A stretch of DNA of 64,000 nt, taken from G965240465 sp965249525 (GTDB lineage Bacteria; SAR324; JACQKK01). Numbering within the stretch: position 1 is the first letter of the stretch; every line of letters starts with the position of its first letter. The stretch is taken from the NCBI GenBank assembly GCA_965249525.1, contig OZ252237.1, positions 186,001 to 250,000 on the forward strand. The letters are read 5' to 3'. The notes under the pieces were generated by a model, which was given only the letters and a program-made list of their open reading frames with translations, was not told the origin of the DNA and ran no database searches. Made by a program: the position numbers and the translations under genes. Shown piece by piece: positions 1 through 10,500 of this stretch.

Positions 1-1
1 T

Positions 2-151
2 TTTCTGCAATTCATTAAAAAAAGCGGTCTTGCTTTCAAAGCGCATCCTGAATTCAAGCGGGCTGACCTTGATGTCAGGCAAGAACTCTATAGGGAGCTG
101 GCAGAGCAGATCTGGGACCCTGAGCAACTAAAGCATAAAGCGGAGGCATGA
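2..151 (+). CDS. C-terminal end of an unidentified protein (5' end outside window)
   Basis: An open frame runs from the window edge to a TGA at 149-151 and encodes about 49 residues, ending in a charged helix-like stretch (…LYRELAEQIWDPEQ…). Its stop overlaps the ATG of the next gene in an ATGA arrangement, so the two are probably translationally coupled and belong to the same lipid or envelope operon. I do not recognise the family from this fragment. Reading frame and stop are seen; the operon link is inferred. Confidence 0.6.
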   Translation, partial: FLQFIKKSGLAFKAHPEFKRADLDVRQELYRELAEQIWDPEQLKHKAEA

Positions 152-3039
152 GCGTTGAATCTGGTGCAGATGTTACTGAACGGCGTGGGGAGGCGGTTTT
201 AACAGAAGCAGCTTTGCTGGGGTTGGTGGGTGATGTAGCGCGCGAGCTGCATCCTGAGGATGCTGTTGCTGGGGTGGAATGGGATAGTTTGCTGGATGAG
301 GAGTTGGGCTTGGACAGCCTGAGTCGGGTGGAGTTGTGGCAGCGATTGGAAGCGGTTTTTGGCTATGCGCCTAGGCAGCAGTTATTGTCTGAGGCGCGTA
401 CGCCCTTGGATTTGTGGGAGGGGATGCGTGCTGCGATGCAAGAGCGTGCGCAGGGGCAGGTATCGCCTGGAAAAGGAGTGGCTGGTGCACCTGTTTCTCC
501 AGCTGTGGGGCTGCCTGTTTCGGTAACTGGGTCTTTTGCGGGCAGGCAGGCGCCTGAGCGTGCAGCTACTTTGATAGAGGCATTGTGGTGGCATGTGGAG
601 CAGCATGGGGAGCGTCTGCATGTACAATTGCTGGATGGGGAGAGTGGGGAGAGTCTCAGCTACCAGCAATTGTGGTGTGATGCAGCCGAAGTGGCTTGGA
701 GTTTGCGGGATTTAGGTTTACCCAAGGCGGAAGCCGTAGCCATGATGCTGCCCACGGGCTTGGATTATTTGCGTTGTTTTTTTGGTATTTTGCTGGCGGG
801 TGGAGTGCCAGCACCATTGTATCCGCCGCTGCGTGTTTCTCAAGTGGCTGAGCATATGCGGCGTCACAGGCATATTTTGCGCAATGCCGAAGCGGGCATG
901 TTGATTGTTCCTCAAGCCGGGCAGGCTTTAGGACGCATGCTGCAGAGCCTGGCACCGTCATTAAGGCGGGTGCTGACCCCCCAGGGTTTGCAGCGGGGCG
1001 GAGGGAGTGAGCTTGCGGATTGGATGCAGCCGTCTGCAGGTCAACTGGCGCATTTGCAGTATACCTCTGGCAGTACAGGAGATCCCAAGGGTGTGATGCT
1101 TACCCATGCCAACTTGCTGACCAACATTCGGGCCATGGGAAAAGCCCTGGGAGTGGGTGTTGATGATCGTTTTGTTAGTTGGCTTCCATTATATCATGAC
1201 ATGGGCTTGATAGGAGCTTGGTTGGGCAGCTTGTATTATGGTATTCCTTTGGGGCTCATGTCTCCCTTGAGTTTTTTGTCGAGGCCGCTGCGCTGGCTAG
1301 AGGAATTGCATGCTTTTGGGGGAAGCATTTCTGGTGGTCCCAATTTTGCCTATGAGTTGTGCCTGCGTCATGGGGGTGGTGCACACCTAGGGAATTTGAA
1401 TTTGGAACGTTGGCGGTGCGCTTTTAATGGCGCAGAACCTGTATTGGCAGATACCCTGCGGCGTTTTTGGCAACGTTTTGCGGGATGTGGTTTATCGGCA
1501 GGGGCGTTGATGCCGGTGTATGGGTTGGCGGAGTGTGCGGTGGGTTTGACTTTTCCGGTTATGAAGCGCGGGGTTCGCTTGGAACAGATTGATGGCGAGA
1601 TACTGGAGACTAGGGGAGAGGCACGCTTGGTAAAGGCTGGGGGGTTGGAATTGAAGAAAACTGAAGGACGGTTGCTGGAGATGGTGAGCTGCGGTGTCCC
1701 CTTATTGGGACACGAAGTGCGGGTGGTGGATGGCGGCGGGCGCGAACTGCCGCAACGGCGAGAGGGCTTGTTGCAATTTCGGGGTCCATCGGCAAGTGAT
1801 GGCTATTATGGGAATCAGGAGGCTACTGAGGCTTTACGGACTAAGGATGGTTGGTGGCAAACGGGCGACAGGGGGTATATGGCAAAGGGAGAAATATATG
1901 TCACGGGTAGAGAAAAAGATATGATTGTGCGGGCAGGGCGCAATTTTCATCCGCATGTGTTAGAGGCTGCCTTGGGAAAACTAGAGGGAGTGCGCAAGGG
2001 ATGTGTGGCTGTTTTCGGAGTGCTGAATGCGAACTCAGGAAGTGAACGGACGGTGGCAGCAGTGGAGACTCGCTGGCGAAAACAGCAGCAGTTAGCCAAA
2101 TTGCGTGCCGATGTGCTGGCTTGTGCGGTTAGCGTATGGGAAGGGGGTTTGGACGAAGTGTTGTTGTTAAAGCCGGCCTCAGTTTTAAAAACTTCCAGTG
2201 GCAAGATTCGTCGCCATGCCACACGAGAGTTATATCTGCAAGGACGATTGGGCAAGGGCAGCTGGAGGGATTGGGTATTTTGGTGGAGAAAAGGTTGGCG
2301 GGGGACGGCTGGGGGTATGCGCTGGCTAGTGGAGTGGGGATATGGGCTTTATGGATGGATGTTGTTGGGATTTTTCTCTCCTGCTGCCTGCTTGGGGGTG
2401 CTGCTGCTGCCACGCTGGCAATGGCGTTATACTTGGATTCGTTGGATGGCGTGTGGATTGTTGGGAATGGGGCTGGTGTACCCCCGTTTGAAGGGAAGGG
2501 GGTATTTGCCCAAAAAGGGAGCATTTGTGTTGGTATGCAATCACACCAGTTACTTGGATGTGCTGGTGTTGCTGGCGACATTACCGCAGGCAGTGCGCTT
2601 TGTGGCCAAAGCAGAATTGCACAGGCATGTTTTTACGCGCTGGTTTTTGGGTCGTTTGCGGACGGTTTTTGTAGAACGGTTTGATGCTGCCAAGAGTGCG
2701 CATGACTTTACCCAACTGGCTGAGGCGGGTGATGAGGGCTGTGGGTTGGTGGTGTTTCCAGAGGGAACTTTTACTAGGCAAGCAGGTCTGCGCTCTTTTC
2801 GCTTGGGAGCTTTTTTGGCTGCCAGTCAACTGGATCTGCCGTTGATTCCGGCAACATTGGATGGGGTGCGAGATTTGCTAAGGGAAGGTCGTTGGCGACC
2901 GCAGCGTTCCCCACTGCGATTAATATTGCTAAAGGGTATTACTGCCAAGGGAAAAGGTGGTTGGCAGGCGGCAGTAGCACTCTCAGCACAAGCCCGAGCA
3001 GCCATGCTGGAAGAGTTGGCAGAACCAGATTTGGGCTAG
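148..3039 (+). CDS. ACP / fatty-acyl-AMP ligase / PlsC acyltransferase fusion protein
   Basis: 963 residues with three domains. Residues ~20-95 form an acyl-carrier domain with the phosphopantetheine site LGLDSL (Ser57). Residues ~140-690 form an adenylating ligase with the P-loop-like YTSGSTGDPKG at ~305-315; the MSPLSFLSRPLRW and GPNFAYELC motifs fit fatty-acyl-AMP ligases (FAAL) better than CoA ligases. After hydrophobic segments, residues ~790-940 form a PlsC-type acyltransferase with NHTSYLD (~798-804) and FPEGT (~870-874). The likely chemistry is activation of a fatty acid as acyl-AMP, loading onto the built-in ACP, and transfer to a lipid acceptor at the inner membrane. The ATG overlaps the upstream stop. 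Domain calls are secure; the acceptor is unknown. The whole chain of activation, carrier and transfer on one polypeptide is unusual. Confidence 0.88.
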   Translation: MSVESGADVTERRGEAVLTEAALLGLVGDVARELHPEDAVAGVEWDSLLDEELGLDSLSRVELWQRLEAVFGYAPRQQLLSEARTPLDLWEGMRAAMQERAQGQVSPGKGVAGAPVSPAVGLPVSVTGSFAGRQAPERAATLIEALWWHVEQHGERLHVQLLDGESGESLSYQQLWCDAAEVAWSLRDLGLPKAEAVAMMLPTGLDYLRCFFGILLAGGVPAPLYPPLRVSQVAEHMRRHRHILRNAEAGMLIVPQAGQALGRMLQSLAPSLRRVLTPQGLQRGGGSELADWMQPSAGQLAHLQYTSGSTGDPKGVMLTHANLLTNIRAMGKALGVGVDDRFVSWLPLYHDMGLIGAWLGSLYYGIPLGLMSPLSFLSRPLRWLEELHAFGGSISGGPNFAYELCLRHGGGAHLGNLNLERWRCAFNGAEPVLADTLRRFWQRFAGCGLSAGALMPVYGLAECAVGLTFPVMKRGVRLEQIDGEILETRGEARLVKAGGLELKKTEGRLLEMVSCGVPLLGHEVRVVDGGGRELPQRREGLLQFRGPSASDGYYGNQEATEALRTKDGWWQTGDRGYMAKGEIYVTGREKDMIVRAGRNFHPHVLEAALGKLEGVRKGCVAVFGVLNANSGSERTVAAVETRWRKQQQLAKLRADVLACAVSVWEGGLDEVLLLKPASVLKTSSGKIRRHATRELYLQGRLGKGSWRDWVFWWRKGWRGTAGGMRWLVEWGYGLYGWMLLGFFSPAACLGVLLLPRWQWRYTWIRWMACGLLGMGLVYPRLKGRGYLPKKGAFVLVCNHTSYLDVLVLLATLPQAVRFVAKAELHRHVFTRWFLGRLRTVFVERFDAAKSAHDFTQLAEAGDEGCGLVVFPEGTFTRQAGLRSFRLGAFLAASQLDLPLIPATLDGVRDLLREGRWRPQRSPLRLILLKGITAKGKGGWQAAVALSAQARAAMLEELAEPDLG

Positions 3040-3254
3040 CAGGCTGTTGGCAGCTGCTGGCGTGTTCAGAGTGGTTGAAAAGCCATGCCAGAGAGCATAT
3101 CAGCAGGGGGTTTGTGTGGTACGATAGATGGAATGGTGCACTTAGGGGAGGGTGTAGATAAGGTTTATGAGAGTGGCAGTGAAATTCTAAGGCCTTTCAA
3201 GTCACTTTTAGAGATGGCATTGATAGCAAGAAATATGAGTGAACTGGAGCGGTT

Positions 3255-4682
3255 TTGGGTGAGGAAATAACAAAAAAGTTATTGTGGCGGGGTTATGGGC
3301 CTTTTGTTGGTTGGTCGCAACAGGCTTTGGATATTGCGGTGACCCTAGGGATTTTGTATTTAGCGGTCTATTGGCGTGATGGTCAATTTCATGAAAAATA
3401 CCAGCCATTGTTGTTGCTGACAGCTTTGTTACTGTTATTGATATATCGTCTGAGGGGGGTGTATCATCGCCAACGGACAGGAGGTCTAGTCCTGCAAGCA
3501 GGATTGCTTTTGCAAGCGTGGTTGTTGGTGCTGGGTGCATTGCTGCTGGTAGGACTGGTAACCAAGACTACGGCTCTTTATTCCCGTCAAGCTTTGTTGA
3601 CTTGGGCTGTGGGCAGTTTAGCAGCGCAGCTGGTATCGCATTGGCTGGTGAATACCTTGCTATATTTGATGCGCCGCAAGGGGTACAATCTCAAGCGGGC
3701 CTTGGTGATTGGCTCTTCAGCGGATGCGCAAGAATTGGCTGAGCGTATAGAAGCCAATCCCTGGCATGGCATTCGTCCATTGGGATATTTGGAGCTTCAG
3801 CCGTTAAAGAAATCGTCTGATGCTGCCACTGCTGCTGGCAAACTGCGTTGCTTGGGAACAATAGATCAACTGGAAAAAAAGATCAAACAGCATGGGGTGC
3901 AGATGGTGTATTTACATCTGCCTTTGATAGAAAGCGGACGGATTCTGCAATGGATGCCTATATTATTGCGGGCGCAGGTTAGTGTGCATTGGGTTCCTCA
4001 ATTGGGTATGTTCCATTTATTAACGCAAAGCGTGCGTGACCTGGGCGGACTACCAGTATTTTGCTTATCTGACCTGCCTTTGGATGGTATTCAGTATGTG
4101 GGCAAATGGTTGATGGACAAATTATTGGCATTGTTGGTACTGGTGCTGGCATCACCGTTGATGTTGCTGCTGGCATGTGCGGTGCCCCTAACTTCTGCGG
4201 GGCCTGTGTTTTTTGTACAACGCCGCGTGGGGCTGAATGGTCGGTTTTTTTGGCTGTATAAATTCCGTACCATGCGGCTGCATAAAGAAACTAAGGGACA
4301 ACTTGTCCAAGCCCGCCGCAAAGATCCGCGTTTGACACCAATTGGAAGTTTTTTGCGCATCTCCAGCCTGGATGAACTTCCCCAGCTATTCAATGTGCTC
4401 AAAGGAGATATGTCTTTGGTAGGTCCCAGGCCACATGCCGAAATTCATGATGACCACTACCAACGCCAAATTGAAACCTACATGCTTAGATATCGCATCA
4501 AGCCGGGCATCACTGGTTGGGCGCAGGTCAATGGTTATCGTGGGGAGACTGATCGTCCAGAAAAAATGGCAGTACGAGTGAAATATGACCTCTATTACAT
4601 CAAGAACTGGTCGCTTTGGTTTGACCTGATGATTTTGCTTAGGACAGTGTGGATAGTATTTTCTGGTAAGAACGCCTATTAA
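3255..4682 (+). CDS. Exopolysaccharide polyprenyl glycosylphosphotransferase (WcaJ/EpsE-like)
   Basis: 475 residues. The N-terminal third has several membrane segments, followed by a Rossmann-like region (RALVIGSSADAQELAERI) and, from ~280, the bacterial sugar-transferase domain: a membrane hairpin, then GPVFFVQRRVGLNG, KFRTM, SSLDELPQLFNVLKGDMSLVGPRP and PGITGWAQVNGYRGE. These are the standard motifs of enzymes that transfer a sugar-1-phosphate to undecaprenyl phosphate, the first step of exopolysaccharide or O-unit assembly. The start is a TTG preceded by GGAG five bases upstream; an in-frame TGA at 3240 excludes a longer protein. No other polysaccharide genes are adjacent, so the sugar and polymer cannot be named. 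Confidence 0.88.
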   Translation: MGEEITKKLLWRGYGPFVGWSQQALDIAVTLGILYLAVYWRDGQFHEKYQPLLLLTALLLLLIYRLRGVYHRQRTGGLVLQAGLLLQAWLLVLGALLLVGLVTKTTALYSRQALLTWAVGSLAAQLVSHWLVNTLLYLMRRKGYNLKRALVIGSSADAQELAERIEANPWHGIRPLGYLELQPLKKSSDAATAAGKLRCLGTIDQLEKKIKQHGVQMVYLHLPLIESGRILQWMPILLRAQVSVHWVPQLGMFHLLTQSVRDLGGLPVFCLSDLPLDGIQYVGKWLMDKLLALLVLVLASPLMLLLACAVPLTSAGPVFFVQRRVGLNGRFFWLYKFRTMRLHKETKGQLVQARRKDPRLTPIGSFLRISSLDELPQLFNVLKGDMSLVGPRPHAEIHDDHYQRQIETYMLRYRIKPGITGWAQVNGYRGETDRPEKMAVRVKYDLYYIKNWSLWFDLMILLRTVWIVFSGKNAY

Positions 4683-4700
4683 ACGCCTAATTAAATGTAG

Positions 4701-7532
4701 GTGCAGTATGGCATGCAGCGGGACAGCAGTTGTGATGTGGCTGGGATAGATGGGAAGAGAGCATTTAAGAAAAGTGAATGGCTGATGGGTAATCGGATAG
4801 ATCAGTGTGTTTTGCCCTCGTTGGCATCAGGGGGGGGACTGCTGGCGAGTTCGGTGCTTATCAAACATGCTTGGCGTGAACGGTTTGGTCGTTGGCAGCG
4901 AGAGACGGTGTGGCAGGCTCCTGCGATATGGTCTTGGAAGGAATGGGTGCAGGAATTGTGGCAGGCGCGTTGTCATGACGGGGGGGATGTGCTGGGAGAA
5001 AATGGGGAAAAACATCAGGTACATTGGCTTTTGAATGATGCGCAGAGTGTGTGGTTGTGGCAAGGCATTGTGGCACAGGAGATAAAGGATAGCTGGATAA
5101 GGGATGATTTGGCGTTGCGTGCAATGCAGACATGGCGGTTATGTCAGCAATGGGAATCAGGTTGCGGGAAAAGCTGGAAAGCGGACAGGCAGCGGGCAAA
5201 TAGTTGGGAACAGCGTCAGTTTTGGCGTTGGCGGGAGAGATATGAGTCATTGTTACAGGAGCGAGGGTGGCTGGATGCTGCCTGCTTAGAAAATTGTTTA
5301 CAGGGGTGGTTAACAAGGGATGGCGTGTGGCCGGGGCAATTGGCAGAGAAGGGTGGTTTGTCTGAGATTTGGTTGGCGGGTTTTGCAAATAAGCTGTCAT
5401 CTACGGGAATTGGTTTGTTGAGGGCGTTGCGCTCCAAGGGGATAAGATTGCGTGCCTTGCCGCATCAAGGGGTTGGGGAATTATTGCGATTGGATGCGGG
5501 TCTTTTTGAGAGTGAAGAGGAGGAATTGCTGGCAGCAGCCAGATGGGCTCGGGCATTGGCTTTGGAGCAGCCAGAATTGCGCATTGGATTGGCGATGCTC
5601 AAGCCGCAGGAGGCATGGGTGCGGCGATTGTTGGAGCAAGTGTTGCAGCCGGGAAAATTGCCGGGTGATACATCAAGGTCAGCGTTTCATATTTCGGATG
5701 CCTCTTCGCTGGGGAAGACGCCATTGGTATCAGGGGCTCTTGGGCTGTTGCGGTTGCAGCGTCAATGGGTGTGTGATCCAGAAGCGATTTCTTGTTTGTT
5801 GACCGATCGTCAAGTGGCTGGCTGGCAAGAAGAGCGCTGGGTTCGCATGCGTTATTGGCAATGTTGGGGTGAACGGAGCAATCTGGAGGACATATCGCTG
5901 GAGAAGTTGCCAGAATTGTTACAGGATGCGCAGCAATTGTCGCAGCAAGTGGACGATTGGCTGAAATGGATGAAGGGACTATCTCAACGTGCCAGTTTTG
6001 CTGAATGGGCAGGACGCTTTCATAAATCGCTGGGTTTGTTGGGCTGGATGAAACAACAGCCACAAGCGGGGTTAGACAGTGTTGCTCATCAGGCGCTGGG
6101 TGTTTGGAGCGAATGCTTAGAAACTCTAGCAACGCTGGGTTTGGTGCATCCGCAAGCTGTTTCTTGGAAAGAGGCCTGGCAGGCACTTGAGGGTGTGGTG
6201 TTGCGGCGGAATTTTCGCCCACAAAGCCCTAAGGGACCAATCAGCGTGGTACGCCTGCAGGAAGCAGCAGGCTTGGAGTTTGATTATCTGTGGGTGCTGG
6301 GACTGCATAGCGAAAATTGGCCGCTTCCTGAAGAAGCCAATATATTCTTGCCGCTTTCTTGGCAGCGAGAACGGGGAATGCCAGGCAGCAGCATTCAAAC
6401 TTGCCTGGCATCCGCTCGACGCATCACCGCCCGTTTGTCGCGTTCTGCTGACCAAGTCATCTTCAGTTCAGCGGCTCATGTGCACGGTGTGCTTACCACC
6501 CCCAGTCCGTTGTTGCAGCACTTGCTGCCATTGACTGCCAAGCAGCTTCCAGCGCCTCAGGCTGCAGAAAGCCGCACCATTGAGTGCCTTTGGCAGTCTG
6601 CGCCTCCGTTGGAACGTAGCGAAGATGCCCAGGCTCCACCCTTAGCAAAGACGCATCTTCAAGGAGGGGTACAGCTATTGCGAGATCAATCCGCCTGTCC
6701 CTTTCAAGGATTTGCCTACCACCGTTTGGGACTCCGATCCCCTTCCAAACTTGCAAAAGGATGGGATGCTGCTGCCCAAGGTCAGCTGCTGCACCAATCC
6801 CTGAAACTCTTTTGGGAAAAGGCCGGCGACTCTGATGTGCTGAAAAAAACACCTGATGAAGTAAAATCCGACATTCAACAAGCCGTCGCCAAGGCAATGG
6901 AAACCAATGCTATTGGCTATTCTCCCTGGCTGCAACGCCAAGAACAACAGCGATTAGAACAGATGATGTGGGTTTGGCTGCAAAAAGAAAAAGACAGCCG
7001 CCAAGATGAAGCCTTTCGTATTCATCAGTTGGAATATAGTCTGCCCATCGATATTGGACCGCTGCAATTGACCGGTCGCATAGACCGTATAGACCAATTG
7101 GAAGGGGGTGCATTGTTCCTGCTGGATTACAAAACAGGCACCTCAGCCTCTTCACAGCATTGGTTGGGTGAACGCCCCCAAGAACCGCAATTGCCGTTGT
7201 ATGCCCTGCAACTGGCAAAAGAGAAAAAACCACTGGCTGGTTTCGGATTTGCACATATCCATGAAGACTCTTCCAGCATCAAAGCCAATTTTCATGTAAC
7301 AGAATCAAGCCAAGGACAGGTCCTCAAAATTTCTGCTGCTGCGAGAAAACCTCCTCCACTTGATGAGTTACTGGTAAATACCGGCAGCACACTTGACCAA
7401 CTTGCCAAGGAATTCGCCAACGGCAAAGCCCAGGTTGCTCCACGTCCACAGGCTTGCCAGCAATGCCACTTGCAGATGCTCTGTCGTGTTCACCAACATT
7501 CCAGCAGCCAAGAACAGCAAGATATCCTGTAA
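4701..7532 (+). CDS. PD-(D/E)XK nuclease, AddB-like 'probable DNA repair protein'
   Basis: 943 residues in the longest frame (GTG start); ATG 4785 is an alternative and I cannot choose. The C-terminal ~290 residues carry a RecB/AddB nuclease: GRIDRID near 790 followed by LLDYKTG, the metal-binding PD-(D/E)XK core. A single Cys (SACPFQ, ~660) and a terminal C-x2-C-x5-C group fit the four-Cys iron-sulphur pin of AddB and Cas4 nucleases. The middle resembles an inactive UvrD-like helicase, and I see no Walker A. It lies 14 bases before a RecB/AddA-like helicase, so the pair probably forms a double-strand-break resection complex replacing RecBCD. Base composition changes from G-rich to C-rich near 6,300 within the gene. 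Confidence 0.8.
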   Translation: MQYGMQRDSSCDVAGIDGKRAFKKSEWLMGNRIDQCVLPSLASGGGLLASSVLIKHAWRERFGRWQRETVWQAPAIWSWKEWVQELWQARCHDGGDVLGENGEKHQVHWLLNDAQSVWLWQGIVAQEIKDSWIRDDLALRAMQTWRLCQQWESGCGKSWKADRQRANSWEQRQFWRWRERYESLLQERGWLDAACLENCLQGWLTRDGVWPGQLAEKGGLSEIWLAGFANKLSSTGIGLLRALRSKGIRLRALPHQGVGELLRLDAGLFESEEEELLAAARWARALALEQPELRIGLAMLKPQEAWVRRLLEQVLQPGKLPGDTSRSAFHISDASSLGKTPLVSGALGLLRLQRQWVCDPEAISCLLTDRQVAGWQEERWVRMRYWQCWGERSNLEDISLEKLPELLQDAQQLSQQVDDWLKWMKGLSQRASFAEWAGRFHKSLGLLGWMKQQPQAGLDSVAHQALGVWSECLETLATLGLVHPQAVSWKEAWQALEGVVLRRNFRPQSPKGPISVVRLQEAAGLEFDYLWVLGLHSENWPLPEEANIFLPLSWQRERGMPGSSIQTCLASARRITARLSRSADQVIFSSAAHVHGVLTTPSPLLQHLLPLTAKQLPAPQAAESRTIECLWQSAPPLERSEDAQAPPLAKTHLQGGVQLLRDQSACPFQGFAYHRLGLRSPSKLAKGWDAAAQGQLLHQSLKLFWEKAGDSDVLKKTPDEVKSDIQQAVAKAMETNAIGYSPWLQRQEQQRLEQMMWVWLQKEKDSRQDEAFRIHQLEYSLPIDIGPLQLTGRIDRIDQLEGGALFLLDYKTGTSASSQHWLGERPQEPQLPLYALQLAKEKKPLAGFGFAHIHEDSSSIKANFHVTESSQGQVLKISAAARKPPPLDELLVNTGSTLDQLAKEFANGKAQVAPRPQACQQCHLQMLCRVHQHSSSQEQQDIL

Positions 7533-7546
7533 CCTGTTGCATCGCT

Positions 7547-10500
7547 ATGACTGATTCTCCCTCCTCTTTTATGGATGCTGACCAAAAAGCGCGTGAACAA
7601 GCGCTTGATGCCCAGGCTTCGGTGATTGTGCAAGCCCCAGCGGGTTCAGGAAAAACCAGTCTATTGGTACAACGTATGTTGCTGCTGTTGGCACAGGTGG
7701 AAAATCCCCACAGCGTATTGGCGGTAACCTTCACCCGCAAAGCTGCAAGTGAAATGCGCTGCCGTTTGTTGAAAGAATTAGCAGCCGCTGCCAGCAACAG
7801 CGAAACCCCTTCTTCTCAGCATGAACAACTCACCCGCCAGCTGGCCGCCAAAGCCTTAAAAAATGATGAAAAACATGGTTGGCAGCTGCTGAAAGCTCCC
7901 TGGCAACTACGGGTGCAAACCTTGGATGCTTACTGGCGGGATATTGTCCGTCAAGCTCCTCTCACCGCAGGGGTCTCTGGTGAGGAAAATTTGCTCAGCC
8001 AACCTGGGCAAGCCTACCAACACGCAGCTCAAAGTTTGCTGGCACAGGCAGATGAATCTTCTCATCTGGCGAATGCTTTAAAGAGCCTGGTAAGCCGTTG
8101 CCGCAACCGTCATAGCGAATGCGAAGGGCTGCTAGCTGCTCTGTTGGAAAAGCGCGAGCAATGGTTGCCGCTTTTTGTGAAACCTGGAGATGGCAGGAAA
8201 GATACAGAACAGTTTTTCCCCCAGTTAGAACAGACCTTGAAAGAGGTGGTATCTGCCCACTTAAAAGAGCTGCACCAGCAGCTACATTCCTCCTTGGAGG
8301 TTATGGGCATGACCAATGATTTCATCCCACTGTTGAATCACGCAGGACAACACGCCGCTGAAGAAAAGCAATGGGGTGCGTTGGCACAGCTTACACAAAT
8401 ACCAGAACCTGTTTCAGCAGAGCTTGCCAGCTGGCGCGCTATCGGAGAATTGCTCACCATCAGGCAACAAAAAAGTGAAAAGGCCAAATTCCGTCAACGG
8501 GTGGACAAGACACTAGGATTTTTTCCGCAAGACGAATACACCAAAGCAAAGATGGAAGCATTACTGCTTAGTTTAGCAGAACATGATTCACAAGGGGGGA
8601 ATACCACATCACTGGCGAAGTTATTGGTAGAGGTAAAGAGCTTGTGCAACGACCATTTTCAGAAGTGGGAGCGAGAAGCCTTGGGCAATTTGTGGCAAGT
8701 GATGGAGGCAGCCCCTGAAGCTTTGCAGGCAGCGTTTGAAGCCTTGGGAGGAATAGATTACACAGAAATGTTACTGGCGGCGCGTCGTTGTTTGCAGCAG
8801 GGAAAACATGTCGAGCAGCTGCGGTTACAGCATTTGCTGGTAGATGAGTTTCAGGACACTTCTGTAGCCCAGTTTCAGTCTTTGTGTTCGTTGGTGGGTG
8901 GGTGGCAGTTGAGAGATGGTAAGACGGTTTTCTTGGTGGGAGATCCCACGCAGTCCATCTATCGCTTTCGCAAGGCAGAAGCTGGGTTGTTTATGCAGGC
9001 AATGAAGTATGGATTGGGGGCTGTGCAGCTGAAGCCGTTGGCATTGAGATGCAATTTTCGTAGCGTTCCTGACTTGGTGACCTGGAGCAACGGGGTGTTT
9101 AGCAAAATATTTCCTCAGTGTTCCAATTTGCTTGAGGGGGCAGCTGCACACTTGCCTTCTCAGGCGGTGCGTACCAAAGTTGTGGAGGCAGCAGCAGCAT
9201 GGCAGCTGGCCAGCAACAGCAAGCAAGAAGCCGATGCTATTGCCTGCTGGCTGAAGCAAAATTTGCAGCAGCAACCGCAGGCACGGGCAGCGGTATTGTA
9301 TCGGGCAGGCACCCATGTGCGGGATTTGTTATCAGCCCTAAAACAACACCAGCTGCGCTTTCATCATATGCGTCGCATTCCCTTAGCCAGCCGCCAAGAA
9401 GTGTTGGACTTGCTGGCTTTATTGCGTGCTTTGCTGTTGAGAGACGACAATCTGGCTTGGATGAGCGTACTGCGAGCTCCTTGGTGTGGCTTTTCGCTAA
9501 AGTCTCTTACCCTGTTGGCAGAAACCTTGTCAGCGGATGGTCTGCCTGCCAAAACCATTTGGGCGGGACTGCATACGGAGCATTTGCAAAAACAGCTAAG
9601 TGAATATGAACGAACGGCTTTTGTGCGTTTGCGTTCGGCTTTTGAGTGGGGCTGGCAGTGGCAAGGGCAACTGCCATTGTGTGACTGGTTGCAGCAAACC
9701 TGGCTGCGCCTGCAAGCTCCTGCCTGCTTGCCTGAAAAGGGAGGCCTGGAGCATGTACATGCCTTCTTTGAATTGCTGGAACACATCTCGTTGGACTCTT
9801 GGTTTTTTCCCCGCCTGCAAGAAGCTTTGGACGATGCTCCAGGGGCACAAGCCACTGTTATTGCCAAAGGAGAAATAGCCGTGATGAGTATTCACCAAGC
9901 CAAAGGATTGGAATTTGAGTTGGTGGTGTTGCCTGCTTTGCAGCGTCAAGGACGTTTAGATCGAAGCTCGCTAATGTCTTGGGAAGAATATCCCTTGGCA
10001 AGTGGCAACTCCCGGCTATTGTTCGCTCCTCGGCCGACCGCAGGCGAACCAGCTGAACACTGTCTCTACCAATTCATCCACAAAATTTCCCAACGCAAAA
10101 ATCACCTGGAGCTTGCCCGTTTGTTGTATGTCGGCTGCTCACGTGCCCGAGAACGCTTGCTGCTCAGTGCGGTATATTCTCCATCTGCTCGGGAAGACGA
10201 ACCATCCAAAACAGGCTCCCTACTACGGTTGTTATGGGATGCCAAAGCCGTCCCCCAATCTCTGGTTTCTCCTCTCTCAACGAGAGAATCGGCTTACAAC
10301 ACAGCTGACCTCGCTCAAAATGACCAAGGCTGGCAATGGCGACTGCCCAAAGCCTGGCAGCCTCCCTCCACCCCTCCCGATGTTCATCCCCAAGGTCCTG
10401 CGCTTAGCGAACAACAACTCAGCGGTGCAACAGTTCCTGGAGCCGAGGATGAAACCACTACAGACTCCACACAGATATTCCGCCAGCCCCATTTCATGGC

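Noticed and set aside
3085..3270. 61-codon frame between the FAAL fusion and the sugar transferase
   Set aside because: It overlaps the start of the real gene, has no clear ribosome site and no recognisable sequence.
4830..4837. Eight-G run near the start of the AddB-like gene as a phase-variation switch
   Set aside because: Similar seven- and eight-G runs occur in tsf, secA and the HIT gene, so this length looks like background composition.
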